Shown: one piece after another, positions 30,190-39,606 of the stretch
How positions within the stretch are numbered: position 1 is the stretch's first letter
Layout of the letters: the number at the start of each line of letters is the position of its first letter
Assembly (NCBI GenBank): GCA_945952415.1
Contig: CAMFIF010000007.1
Coordinates: 62,001-126,000 of the forward strand
DNA: 64,000 nt
Direction: 5' to 3'
Source of the DNA: an uncultured Rhizobium sp.
GTDB taxonomy: Bacteria; Pseudomonadota; Alphaproteobacteria; Rhizobiales; Rhizobiaceae
The notes under the pieces: generated by a model
Told to the model about the DNA's origin: nothing
The model's database searches: none
The model's input: only the letters and a program-made list of their open reading frames with translations
Position numbers and translations under genes: made by a program

Positions 30190-31086
30190 ATGACTGTCTC
30201 CTTCCGCCAGCCCTTGCCCCTGCTCGATCTCGATGTTCTCAGGACCTTCGTGGCGATTGCCGAAACGGGAAACTTCTCCACCGCGGCGGAAGTGGTGTTT
30301 CGCACGCCTTCGGCGGTCTCCATGCAGGTGAAGAAGCTGGAGGAGCAGCTGGGTACGGTTCTCTTCCTGCGCGATGCCCGCTCCGTCAGCCTGACGGAGG
30401 GCGGGGAGACGCTGCTCGGCTATGCACGACGGATGATTGCTTTGTCCAACGAGGCCGTTTCCCGCTTCATCATGCCCGACATGCGGGGTGTGGTGCGGGT
30501 CGGCGCGCCGGAGGATATTGGCGAGCGGCTGCTGCCGGCGGTGCTCAAGCGTTTTGCCGATACGCATCCCGGCATCATGGTGGACGTGACGATCGACATG
30601 AGCTCGAAGCTTGTCGCCCGCATCGACGAACAGCGGCTGGATCTCGCGCTGATCAACTGTTCCAAGGCCTCGCATCAGGAGCGGGGAGAACTCGTTCTCC
30701 GTGACCGGCTGGTCTGGGCCGGTGCAAAATGCGGCACGGCGCATCTGCGCGATCCGCTGCCGATCTCCATCTGGGAGGACGGCTGCATCTGGCGGGCCGA
30801 GGCGCTGCAGGCGCTGGAGAAGCAGAAGCGCTCCTATCGCATCGCCTATCTCAGCAGCCATACCATGGCGCAGCGCGCGGCTGTCATCTCCGACCTGGCC
30901 ATCGCCCCGCTGCCGCGGGCCAATGTGACGGAGGACATGAAGGCGCTCAGCGAAAAGGACGGGCTGCCCGAACTCGGACATTTCGACATCCGCCTCATCA
31001 CCTCCAACACCCGCGCCTCCGGCCCGGTAACGGCGGTTGCGGACAGCATCCGCCACTTCTTCGAGGATCTGCCGAAGGCGGCGTGA
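30190..31086 (+). CDS. LysR family transcriptional regulator
   Basis: LDLDVLRTFVAIAETGNFSTAAEVVFRTPSAVSMQVKKLEEQLGTVLFLRDARSVSLTEGGE. Confidence 0.95.
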   Translation: MTVSFRQPLPLLDLDVLRTFVAIAETGNFSTAAEVVFRTPSAVSMQVKKLEEQLGTVLFLRDARSVSLTEGGETLLGYARRMIALSNEAVSRFIMPDMRGVVRVGAPEDIGERLLPAVLKRFADTHPGIMVDVTIDMSSKLVARIDEQRLDLALINCSKASHQERGELVLRDRLVWAGAKCGTAHLRDPLPISIWEDGCIWRAEALQALEKQKRSYRIAYLSSHTMAQRAAVISDLAIAPLPRANVTEDMKALSEKDGLPELGHFDIRLITSNTRASGPVTAVADSIRHFFEDLPKAA

Positions 31087-31260
31087 TCACTCCTGGCTCG
31101 TGCGGCCTCCCAGAAGCCGCACGAGACCCGGCACGATTCTGCCGATCCAGCTCGTGCCCGACCATTCGCCCGGGGGGATGACCCGGATGAAACGCGCCGC
31201 CGCGAGCAGAGCGGCGATATGCGGCCGTCCGGCCGCGAGGACCGGACAGTCAAGGATCAT
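31087..31260 (-). CDS. Small hypothetical ORF downstream of the reactivase gene
   Basis: MILDCPVLAAGRPHIAALLAAARFIRVIPPGEWSGTSWIGRIVPGLVRLLGGRTSQE; immediately follows the 31264 stop in operon orientation. Confidence 0.3.
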   Translation of the reverse strand: MILDCPVLAAGRPHIAALLAAARFIRVIPPGEWSGTSWIGRIVPGLVRLLGGRTSQE

Positions 31261-31263
31261 GGA

Positions 31264-33303
31264 TCAATCCCTGCTTCTGCGACGGCGGCGCCCGCCGCCT
31301 TCTCCGCCATCGTCGGCGAGAACCTTGCGCTCCGGCAGGGCGACGACCTTTGCGAGATGCGGGAAGGGATCGACCTTGTTCGGCATGGCCATGGCATTGA
31401 CGAAGAGCTGCTGGAAATTGGGCTCCAGCGCGGTCTCGATCTTCTCGATGCGGGTGACGGTTTCCTCGATCTCGCGGCGATGGTCGCGGTTGAGCAGGGC
31501 CATCAGCGCGCCGGTGCCGGCGGCATTGCCGACGGCCTTTACCTTATCCAGGTCGCAATCCGGGATGAGGCCGAGCACCATGGCGTATTTCGGATCGATG
31601 AAGGAGCCGAAGGCGCCGGCGAAGCGAATCGTATCGACCGTCTCGACGCCCTGCTTTTCCATGAGCAGCTTGATGCCGGCATAAAGCGCCGCTTTGGCCA
31701 GCTGGATCGCACGTACGTCGTTCTGCGTCACCGTGATGCGCGGTTCGCCGTCGCGCAGCAGGTAGGAGAAGGTTCGGCCGTTCGGAATGATGCGGTGGCT
31801 CTTTTCCGCCATCGCGCCATCGATCATGCCGTCTTCGGAAATGACGCCGGAGAGATACATCTCCGCCACCACCTCGATGATTGCCGAGCCGCAGATGCCG
31901 GTGACGCCGACGCTGCCAGCGGCTTCCTCGAAGCCCTCCTCGTCCGACCATTTGTCGACGCCGATCACGCGGAAGCGTGGTTCGAGCGTGACCGGATCGA
32001 TGCGGACGCGCTCGATGGCGCCAGGGGCTGCGCGCTGGCCGGCGGAGATTTCCGCGCCCTCGAAGGCCGGACCGGTCGGCGAGGAGGCAGCCACCACGCG
32101 GCTGGAATTGCCGAGGATGATTTCCGCATTGGTGCCGACATCCACGAGCAGCATCATTTCGTCCTGGCGGTAGGGGCCTTCGGAAAGCGTCGCACCGGCG
32201 GCATCCGCGCCCACGTGGCCGGCGATGCAGGGCAGCATGTAGACGCGCGCGCCGCGGTTCACGTTGATCTCGATGTCATGCGCCCAGTATTGCAGCGCAC
32301 CGGAGGCGGCGAGCGCGAAGGGCGCCTGGCCGAGCTCCGTCGGGTCGATGCCGAGGAACAGGTGGTGCATGATCGGGTTGGCGACGAAAACGGAATCGAG
32401 GATGTCGTCGCGGTTGACGCCGCCTTCCTCGCAGACCTTGCCGATGAGGTCGTTGACCGCCTCGCGCACGGCTTTCGTCATGGCTTCCCGGCCATCCGGG
32501 TTCATCATCACGTAGGACACGCGGCTCATCAGGTCTTCGCCGAAGCGGATCTGCGGGTTGGACGTGCCGGACGAACCGACGATGCGGCCCGACAGCAGCG
32601 AGACAAGATGCATGGCTATGGTGGTGGAGCCGATATCGCAGGCAATGCCATAGGCTTCGTTCTTCAGGCCGGGCCACAGGCCGACGATGAAGGGGCGGGA
32701 CGAGTCCATGTCGCGGTGGATGGCGGCTGTGACGCCCCATTCGCCCTTGCGCAGGATCGACTGCACCTGGGGGATGAGGTGAGGGGCAATCAGCAGGTCC
32801 TTCCAGCCCCATTCCTTTTCGAGCGCCGCCTTCAGGCGGTCGAGATCGCCGAGCGGCTTGTGCATGTCGGGCTCTTCCACTTCGACGAAGCAGAGCTGGA
32901 CGGCGGCCTTGCGCTCGATCACCCGGTCGGTTGCGGCCTTGCGCACCACCTGGGCGTTGACGACCGTATCCTGCGGCACGTCGACCACGAGATCGCCGAG
33001 GATCTGCGCCGAACAGGACAGGCGCCGGCCTTCCGGCAGGCCGCGGACGCGGTCATAGCGCTCTTCCTTCGGACCGATGGGGGAAATGTGGTCGTTGGAC
33101 GAAACGATCTGGTGCTTGGCGAAATTGCCTTCCTGCACGGTGATCTGGCACCGGCCGCAGGTGGCGCGACCGCCGCAGACGCTTTCCACATAGACGCCCA
33201 ATTGTCGGGCCGCATCCAGCACCGGCGTTCCCACGGGGAAACGGCCACGCTTGCCAGACGGCATGAAGAGAACCAGAGCGTCTTTTTCTGCGGTATCGGT
33301 CAT
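31264..33303 (-). CDS. Corrinoid protein reductive activator (RamA/RACo-like): 2Fe-2S ferredoxin plus DUF4445/ASKHA domain
   Basis: VCGGRATCGRCQITVQEGNFAKHQIVSSND ferredoxin motif; AYGIACDIGSTTIAMHLVSLLSG and LLVDVGTNAEIILGN ASKHA ATPase motifs; Arg-rich C terminus GGRRRRRSRD. Confidence 0.92.
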   Translation of the reverse strand: MTDTAEKDALVLFMPSGKRGRFPVGTPVLDAARQLGVYVESVCGGRATCGRCQITVQEGNFAKHQIVSSNDHISPIGPKEERYDRVRGLPEGRRLSCSAQILGDLVVDVPQDTVVNAQVVRKAATDRVIERKAAVQLCFVEVEEPDMHKPLGDLDRLKAALEKEWGWKDLLIAPHLIPQVQSILRKGEWGVTAAIHRDMDSSRPFIVGLWPGLKNEAYGIACDIGSTTIAMHLVSLLSGRIVGSSGTSNPQIRFGEDLMSRVSYVMMNPDGREAMTKAVREAVNDLIGKVCEEGGVNRDDILDSVFVANPIMHHLFLGIDPTELGQAPFALAASGALQYWAHDIEINVNRGARVYMLPCIAGHVGADAAGATLSEGPYRQDEMMLLVDVGTNAEIILGNSSRVVAASSPTGPAFEGAEISAGQRAAPGAIERVRIDPVTLEPRFRVIGVDKWSDEEGFEEAAGSVGVTGICGSAIIEVVAEMYLSGVISEDGMIDGAMAEKSHRIIPNGRTFSYLLRDGEPRITVTQNDVRAIQLAKAALYAGIKLLMEKQGVETVDTIRFAGAFGSFIDPKYAMVLGLIPDCDLDKVKAVGNAAGTGALMALLNRDHRREIEETVTRIEKIETALEPNFQQLFVNAMAMPNKVDPFPHLAKVVALPERKVLADDGGEGGGRRRRRSRD

Positions 33304-33474
33304 TTCGCTGTTCCGTACTTCCCGTCATTCCGCCGGGCCACGATCGGCCCGGACCTCAATGCGATATTGCAGCCTTGATGGAATTGACAATTGTTCATTT
33401 CCGACATGCGAAGACCACCCTCGGTGAAAAGGGTGGTCCGTGGTTGTTGGTTTAACGATGTTCAGGGGCAGGAC

Positions 33475-33605
33475 ACCGCCCCCTCACCTGCCTGCCGGCA
33501 TCCTCTCCCCCAGGGGAGAGGAGGAGATGCCGCCCCGCCTTGCTCCCTCTTCTCCCCAGCGGGGAGAAGGTGGTCCGAAGGACCGGATGAGGGGGCCGCA
33601 GGGCA
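33475..33605 (-). repeat. RIME-like rhizobial intergenic palindromic repeat, copy 1
   Basis: ccccctcacctgcctgccggcatcctctcccccaggggagaggaggagatgcc...cttctccccagcggggagaaggtggtccgaaggaccggatgaggggg; reverse complement matches the cobN copies. Confidence 0.85.
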
Positions 33606-33622
33606 CTGAGATCGAGGAATCC

Positions 33623-34588
33623 TTACTCCGTCTTGGCACCGGCACCGGCTCGGGCGGCACGGCCGCCGCGGCGGCCGCCGGCGGCGGGCGCTGCGGTTGC
33701 AGCAGCAGGGGCTGCACCGGCGGCAGCCGGAGCGTGATCGCGGTAGGTCATGATCCAGTTGGAGCAGTTCGGGTCGGTGCCGTTGAGAACGTTTGCGGCG
33801 CGGACGGCTTCCATTTCCTGCGGACGGCAGGGGTTCATGATCGCCGAGGTCATGCCGGCGCCGATGACCATCGGGATGAAGCCGGCATTGATGCCATGGC
33901 GGTGCGGCAGGCCGAAGGAGATGTTCGAGAGGCCGCAGGTGGTGTTCACCTTCAGCTCTTCGCGCAGGCGGCGGAGCAGGGCGAAGACCTGACGGCCGGC
34001 ATCGCCGAGAGCGCCGATCGGCATGACGAGCGGGTCGACGACGATGTCATGCGACTTGATGCCGTAATCGGCAGCGCGCTCGACGATCTTCTTGGCAACG
34101 GCGAAGCGGACGTCCGGGTCCATCGAGATGCCGGTCTCGTCGTTCGAGATGGCCACGACCGGGACGTTGTACTTGGCGCAGAGCGGCAGAATGGCTTCCA
34201 GCTTCTCTTCTTCGCCGGTGACCGAGTTGACCAGCGGGCGGCCCTTGGCAACCTTGAGGGCGGCTTCGATGGCGGCGGTCACCGAGCTGTCGATGGCGAG
34301 CGGCACGTCAACAAGGCCCTGGACGATTTCGAGCGTCTTCACCAGCAGGGCCGGCTCGGTCTCGTTCGGGTTCACCGAGGTCACGCCCGCATTGACGTCG
34401 AGCATGGTGGCGCCGGCGGCAACCTGTTCCAGTGCGTCCTTCTTGACGGTCTCGAAGTTGCCCTCGATCATCTCTGCAGCGAGCTTCTTGCGACCGGTCG
34501 GGTTGATGCGCTCGCCGATAACGCAGAAAGGCTGGTCGAAGCCGATGACGATTTCGCGAGTGGCGGAAGCAACGATAGTGCGCGTCAT
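33623..34588 (-). CDS. Methyltetrahydrofolate:corrinoid methyltransferase (pterin-binding TIM barrel, MtrH/MetH-pterin/AcsE-like)
   Basis: MTRTIVASATREIVIGFDQPFCVIGERINPTGRKKLAAEMIEG...ATMLDVNAGVTSVNPNETEPALLVKTLEIVQ...PLAIDSS; RG-rich C-terminal tail. Confidence 0.92.
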   Translation of the reverse strand: MTRTIVASATREIVIGFDQPFCVIGERINPTGRKKLAAEMIEGNFETVKKDALEQVAAGATMLDVNAGVTSVNPNETEPALLVKTLEIVQGLVDVPLAIDSSVTAAIEAALKVAKGRPLVNSVTGEEEKLEAILPLCAKYNVPVVAISNDETGISMDPDVRFAVAKKIVERAADYGIKSHDIVVDPLVMPIGALGDAGRQVFALLRRLREELKVNTTCGLSNISFGLPHRHGINAGFIPMVIGAGMTSAIMNPCRPQEMEAVRAANVLNGTDPNCSNWIMTYRDHAPAAAGAAPAAATAAPAAGGRRGGRAARAGAGAKTE

Positions 34589-34601
34589 TTCAGTCTGATC
34601 C

Positions 34602-35471
34602 TTAGTGAGAGGCTGCCATTGCGGAATGCTGCTCAGAGTTCTTACCCCAAGAGCCGCGATCCACAAGCCATTCGGAAGATTTTTTCAGGCCGCCGAAGGG
34701 GAAGATGTGTATTTGCTGGATAGGTCCGGCCGGGTTCGCCTGGAAGTGCTTTTCGATCGGCCCGACGATTTCTTCCGGATTGTGGCCGAGCGCCATGGCG
34801 GTGACCGAAAGCGCGTTCTTCTTCAGGAAGGAAATCGAGTTGCCGACGCCGCACATGGCAGCGAACTTGATGAGCGTGGTGATCTTGGCCGGGCCGGAAA
34901 CGCCAAGGTGAACCGGCAGGTCGATACCATGGGCCTTCAGACCCTCCGCCCAGGTGATGAACCGCTTCGCATCGAAGCCGAACTGGGTGACGATGCGCAC
35001 GTTGACGCCGGTCTTCGCGGCCCAGGCCTGCTTCTGCCTCAGCGCTTCCACGGCGGTGGCTTCGGTGAAGTCCGGGCTGCCTTCGGGATGGCCGGCAACG
35101 CCGATATGGGTGATGCCATTGCCTTCGAAGAAGCCGGTTTCCAGCACTTCCATGGTCGAGCCGAAATCGCCGGCCGGCTTGTCGAGACCGCCGCCGATGA
35201 TCAGAACGTCCGTGACGCCCGCTTCACCGACGGTGCGCTTCACGCGCTCTTCGAGGGCAGCCTTGGTGGTGAGGCGGCGCGAGGCGAAGTGCGGCACCGG
35301 CCTGTAGCCGAGCTTTGCCACGCGAACAGCGGCCTGAACCAGCACGTCCGTCGGGTCGGTGCCGATATCGGTGATGTAGACGCGGCTACCGGCGGGGAAG
35401 AGGCCGGGCAGGTCGGCAGACTCGATCGCCTGCTTCGGGGCGACCTCGATGGATGCGGGGATCTTTGCCAT
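34602..35471 (-). CDS. Methylenetetrahydrofolate reductase (MetF-like)
   Basis: FPAGSRVYITDIGTDPTDVLVQAAVRVAKLGYRPVPHFASRRL...ALRQKQAWAAKTGVNVRIVTQFGFDAKRF...MCGVGNSISFL. Confidence 0.88.
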   Translation of the reverse strand: MAKIPASIEVAPKQAIESADLPGLFPAGSRVYITDIGTDPTDVLVQAAVRVAKLGYRPVPHFASRRLTTKAALEERVKRTVGEAGVTDVLIIGGGLDKPAGDFGSTMEVLETGFFEGNGITHIGVAGHPEGSPDFTEATAVEALRQKQAWAAKTGVNVRIVTQFGFDAKRFITWAEGLKAHGIDLPVHLGVSGPAKITTLIKFAAMCGVGNSISFLKKNALSVTAMALGHNPEEIVGPIEKHFQANPAGPIQQIHIFPFGGLKKSSEWLVDRGSWGKNSEQHSAMAASH

Positions 35472-35491
35472 AATGGAGATGTCCTTGGGGG

Positions 35492-35794
35492 TTATTGCTG
35501 TTCGCGTCCGCCTGCCTTGACCAGAGCGACCAGCCGCTCCCGGTCATAGGCGGCTTCGAGTTCGGCGGCGGCCTTTTCGGCTTCCGCTTCCAGATCGTCG
35601 GAAACGGGAACCGGGTCGGCCTTGCGCCACTCGGCGAGATAGTCGTCGGTTTCGGCGGCGCCGGTGCGCATGGCGCACATGTCGATCGCCTCGGTAAAGC
35701 GCAGCGAAAGCTCGCGCTTGGCCGTGGTGCGGCCCTTCTTGACGATGACCTGGGCGGGGATGTCGCGCCAGTATACGATAATGCGGTCCGCCAT
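35492..35794 (-). CDS. 'Virulence factor' domain (PF13769-like) small protein in C1 operon
   Basis: MADRIIVYWRDIPAQVIVKKGRTTAKRELSLRFTEAIDMCAMRTGAAETDDYLAEWRK. Confidence 0.75.
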   Translation of the reverse strand: MADRIIVYWRDIPAQVIVKKGRTTAKRELSLRFTEAIDMCAMRTGAAETDDYLAEWRKADPVPVSDDLEAEAEKAAAELEAAYDRERLVALVKAGGREQQ

Positions 35795-35948
35795 TCCTGT
35801 TCTCCTGCTCTCGGGGCGCACAATGCACGGGTCAGTGACGCCGGACTTCGCTTCCGACGACGCGACCCACATGAAAAACGACGCTTGCTGAAATAATTGT
35901 CGCATTGCCCTCATTGCGACGTTTGGCGTCCGGAGGCGAGGGCAGGCC

Positions 35949-36737
35949 TTACCAGATGCCTTTTGTCAAGCCGTTTGCCAGCCAGGTCCAGATCGGCACG
36001 TTGAACCAGAGGCGGGAGGGGCCCGTGGGTGGGATGGGGCTTAGCCGTCCTTCGAGCGCCTCCTCGACAGCTCTTGCAACCGGCTCTGCTGAAATGGCTG
36101 TCAACAGAGTGGGATAGGTCCACAGGCTGTCCCGGCGGGAGGGTGTCGTGCGGGTCTGGCTGAGGATCGCGCCGGTATCCACACCCGCATCGACGAGATG
36201 GACGGTTGCGCCAAAATTTCCGGCATCGCCCGAGGCCAGGGACCAGTAACCGCCCATCTGCCCGCGATAGGCGGGATTGATGCCGCTGTGCAGGTTGATG
36301 ACGGGGCAGCGGATGGCGGCCAATGTCGCTTTCTGAAGGATCCGGCAGCTGACGGTGACGATGACGGCCGGGCGAAGAGCCGCGATCTTTTCAAGCGCCT
36401 CCGGGTCGTTGAGGCTTCCCACCCGGTCGATCGGGATCCTGGGGTCCAGCCGGCCCGAAAGTCCGTGAGCTTTGGCAATCTCTATCATGCGGCCGGCGGT
36501 GAAGGACTTGCCGAGCCGCGAGAGGATCATGGTGGCGAGCTGGCCGAGCGCGTTGATCCAGCCGAAGCGGCGAATGCGGCGCTTCAGGAGGATGGCCTTC
36601 GATTCCGGTTGTTCCAAGAGGATGCGCGTGCCCGGGAAGCGGGCGGCGAGATGGTTGGCGATCATCCAGGCATTGAAGCCGCCACCGGTGAGAAGCAGGA
36701 TGCAGGGTTCAGGGTGCAGCGCCGCGACCATCCGCAT
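35949..36737 (-). CDS. Formyltransferase family protein
   Basis: AALRPAVIVTVSCRILQKATLAAIRCPVINLHSGINPAYRGQMGGYWSLASGDAGNFGATVHLVDAGVDTGAIL. Confidence 0.88.
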   Translation of the reverse strand: MRMVAALHPEPCILLLTGGGFNAWMIANHLAARFPGTRILLEQPESKAILLKRRIRRFGWINALGQLATMILSRLGKSFTAGRMIEIAKAHGLSGRLDPRIPIDRVGSLNDPEALEKIAALRPAVIVTVSCRILQKATLAAIRCPVINLHSGINPAYRGQMGGYWSLASGDAGNFGATVHLVDAGVDTGAILSQTRTTPSRRDSLWTYPTLLTAISAEPVARAVEEALEGRLSPIPPTGPSRLWFNVPIWTWLANGLTKGIW

Positions 36738-36739
36738 CC

Positions 36740-37393
36740 TCACAGGATATAGGCGAGGGCGGCGCCGGTCGCGAGGATCGCCCCCGCGACAAAGAAGATG
36801 GAGAGGATGCCGATCCCGACACCGGCCAGAAGGCCGAGCCCGTCCCGCGCCGAAAGCGTCAGCCCGATCACCGCCAGCGCGAAGGCCGGCAGCCAGTTTC
36901 CGAGCGGAATCGGCACGAAGACGACCATGGCGAGAAGGAAGGCGAAGAGGCCGAGCAGCCGCTCGACGATCCGGCGGCCGGCTATGGCGAAGCGGGGCTT
37001 CAGCCATTTCTCCATCATCCGCACATAGGGGGTCGCCCGATCCGCAAAGGCGGCAAAGCGCGCCCTTTCGATGCGGCAATTGGCGAACCGCTCCGGAAAA
37101 TTCAGCACGCCGCCGCTGCTCATGGCCATCTGCCAGGAGACGAAGAGCAGCGGCAGGCCGAAGATCAGCGTGGAGCCCGGGGGGAGGGGCATGAGATTGG
37201 GGATCGCAAAGACCGCCAGGGAAGCACCGGCCGATTTGTCGCCGAAGGCTTCCGTGACCTGGCGTAGCGTCAGGTGAGTGTGGGGGCTATGGCTCAGATC
37301 GTCGAGAATGTCGGCCAGGCTTTCGCGCACCGGCACGGCGGGAGGAAAAGACGATCGGGGATCATCGACATGTGGCGCATCGCATTCAGACAT
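36740..37393 (-). CDS. exoD: Exopolysaccharide synthesis ExoD-like membrane protein
   Basis: ESLADILDDLSHSPHTHLTLRQVTEAFGDKSAGASLAVFAIPNLMPLPPGSTLIFGLPLLFVSWQM. Confidence 0.85.
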   Translation of the reverse strand: MSECDAPHVDDPRSSFPPAVPVRESLADILDDLSHSPHTHLTLRQVTEAFGDKSAGASLAVFAIPNLMPLPPGSTLIFGLPLLFVSWQMAMSSGGVLNFPERFANCRIERARFAAFADRATPYVRMMEKWLKPRFAIAGRRIVERLLGLFAFLLAMVVFVPIPLGNWLPAFALAVIGLTLSARDGLGLLAGVGIGILSIFFVAGAILATGAALAYIL

Positions 37394-37533
37394 GACATCC
37401 GCCTCAAGTTCCGTTCATGGGCCATTCTCAGCGCTTTTCCCTTCCGGCCAGATTAAAGGCAAGCGGGCAGTGCGCCGCTTTTTAGCGGTCTGGTCAAGGA
37501 AGGGTTAAGGCTTGAGGGCGAGGGGAAGCCCGC

Positions 37534-38187
37534 TCAGGAGGCCCTGGCGGCGGCCAGCAACTCGGTTGCGAGGTCGCCATAGCCGGTGAAGCGGTATTCA
37601 TAGGCGACGCCCAGATAATCGGCGGCGGCCTTCGCCTTTTCCTGAAGCGCCGGGTCCTCGAGCTGGGAGAGATAGACGAGCTTGGTATAATGGGCGAAAT
37701 ACATGTCCTTCAGCTCGGGATGCCGGTCGAGGCCGAGCGGCTCGATCACGAAGGCCTCGAACTGGCGGGCGAGAAAGTCCGTGAGGAAGAAGGCGGTGAT
37801 ATCCTCTTCCCAGGTCGCGGCAAACTGCTCGTTGCCGGCAAAGAAGGAGTAGCAGTGGGGGCCGGACAGGCGCTCGACGCCTGCCTCCCGGATCACCCGG
37901 TCGAGCGCCCCGCCGGTGCCGCAATCGGCATAAGCGATGAAGATGCGCCCGGCGCCGTTCGCCTGCGCCTCGGCAATCGCTTCCTGCACACCGGGGGCGA
38001 TCTTTTCCGGATGGGCGTGCCAGATGGCGGGCAGGCAGGAGAGCTCCACGTGGTCCAGCCCGTTCAGCTTCACGATGGCCAGGATTTCCCGCGCGATGGC
38101 CCCGCAGGCGATCACGTGAACCTTTTCAGCGGTCATGCGTTCGTCAGGGGAAGCGGACTTTTCCGGCTTCATGAGCTTTGTTTCCAT
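37534..38187 (-). CDS. DUF1638 domain protein, corrinoid-pathway associated
   Basis: VHVIACGAIAREILAIVKLNGLDHVELSCLPAIWHAHPEKIAPGVQEAIAEAQANGAGRIFIAYADCGTGGALDRVI. Confidence 0.85.
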   Translation of the reverse strand: METKLMKPEKSASPDERMTAEKVHVIACGAIAREILAIVKLNGLDHVELSCLPAIWHAHPEKIAPGVQEAIAEAQANGAGRIFIAYADCGTGGALDRVIREAGVERLSGPHCYSFFAGNEQFAATWEEDITAFFLTDFLARQFEAFVIEPLGLDRHPELKDMYFAHYTKLVYLSQLEDPALQEKAKAAADYLGVAYEYRFTGYGDLATELLAAARAS

Positions 38188-38208
38188 GACGCAAAGGACC
38201 TTGATGTG

Positions 38209-38367
38209 ATGATCAACGACAATATGGTGAAATTCGGTTCGGTGCTTGTGGCGCTGGTATTGCTGTCCTCCTGCGCCAATACGATCCGTGGCGCCGGCAA
38301 GGATGCGGCCAATACCGTGAACGCCGCGCAGTCCGCTGGCAATAATGTGGCGACTGCCGCCCAGTAA
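38209..38367 (+). CDS. Entericidin-like small lipoprotein
   Basis: LVALVLLSSCANTIRGAGKDAANTVNAAQSAGNNVATAAQ. Confidence 0.75.
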   Translation: MINDNMVKFGSVLVALVLLSSCANTIRGAGKDAANTVNAAQSAGNNVATAAQ

Positions 38368-38385
38368 GGCCAGGTCAGTATCATT

Positions 38386-38423
38386 AAAAAAGCGGCCGTA
38401 CGTTTCCGCACGGCCGCTTTTTC
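38386..38423. terminator. Bidirectional Rho-independent terminator
   Basis: aaaaaAGCGGCCGTacgtttccgcACGGCCGCTttttt, between convergent genes. Confidence 0.9.
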
Positions 38424-38442
38424 CGTCTCCGGGCGACGAGGC

Positions 38443-39138
38443 TCAGGCGTTCATCTGGTTGTGCTTGCGCTTGATGAAGTCCTTGGCGGTTTCAACGGCC
38501 ACGGCCGCATCGCGGCAATAGGCGTCGGCGCCGATGGCCTTGCCGAATTCTTCGTTGAGCGGTGCACCGCCGACGAGCACGACGTAGTCGTCGCGCAGGC
38601 CCTTTTCCTTCATGGTGTCGATCACGACCTTCATGTAGGGCATGGTGGTGGTGAGCAGGGCGGACATGCCGAGGATATCCGGCTTCTCACGCTCCAGCGC
38701 GTCGAGGTAGTTCTCGACCGGGTTGTTGATGCCGAGGTCGATCACGTCGAAACCGGCGCCTTCCATCATCATGCCGACGAGGTTCTTGCCGATGTCGTGA
38801 ATGTCCCCCTTGACGGTGCCGATGACCATCTTGCCGAGCTTCGGCGCGCCGGTGGCGGCGAGCAGCGGGCGAAGGATGGCCATGCCGGCCTTCATGGCGT
38901 TGGCCGAAAGCAGAACTTCCGGCACGAAGAGAATGCCGTCGCGGAAGTCGATGCCGACGATGCGCATGCCTTCGACGAGGGCCTGGGTGAGGATGTCGTA
39001 GGGAGCCCAGCCGCGTTCCAGGAGGATGTTGGTGGCTTCTTCGATTTCTTCCTTCAGACCGTCGTACAGGTCGTCATGCATCTGCTGCACGAGTTCTTCG
39101 TCAGAGAGGTCTGCCAGAATGATTTCGTCGTCGGACAT
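38443..39138 (-). CDS. Corrinoid (B12-binding) methyltransfer protein (MtbC/MttC-like)
   Basis: GTVKGDIHDIGKNLVGMMMEGAGFDVIDLG (DxHxxG B12 motif); acidic N-terminal helical domain. Confidence 0.94.
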   Translation of the reverse strand: MSDDEIILADLSDEELVQQMHDDLYDGLKEEIEEATNILLERGWAPYDILTQALVEGMRIVGIDFRDGILFVPEVLLSANAMKAGMAILRPLLAATGAPKLGKMVIGTVKGDIHDIGKNLVGMMMEGAGFDVIDLGINNPVENYLDALEREKPDILGMSALLTTTMPYMKVVIDTMKEKGLRDDYVVLVGGAPLNEEFGKAIGADAYCRDAAVAVETAKDFIKRKHNQMNA

Positions 39139-39606
39139 GTTTTGGTTCCCAGTTAAGAGCGATGCGATAGCCATACCAGATAGACCGGTAACAGCAAAGA
39201 AGAGTTAAGGAAAATCCGCTTTTGCCCCTGCCTTGCCGGAATTGTCGCAACTGCGTGGGGCAGCCCGATCCTTTCCGGGAAAACCGGCGCGAGGCTTGCG
39301 GCAAGCACCGCCGGCCTCTCGCGATTCAATCCCCTGTTTCCTGGCCATCACACTAAGTCCGGCATGGCTCAAAACTCTTTTCGTTAGCGACGTTGCAGAC
39401 GGCAAAAGCGACCATGGGCAAATGGGCTTTACCTTTTCGGGCCGCTGCCGCAAATGTCGTGTATCGGGCGTAATGTCTGGAGTAGAGAAATCGGTGGCGC
39501 ATTAAGGAATGTTCCAAATGCGAATTCCGATAGCATGTGCGTCATCAAGAGGGTGCTTTCCGCGCCCTGCGATGTCGCGCATCCGCGCAAGCTTTGAGGA
39601 ATCAGT

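Noticed and set aside
18400-30190. CRISPR array or Cas genes associated with the Tn7-like element
   Set aside because: No regularly spaced repeats and no cas-like ORF seen in the intergenic regions inspected
31219-33378. 719-aa plus-strand ORF
   Set aside because: Antisense shadow of the high-GC reactivase gene; no recognisable domain
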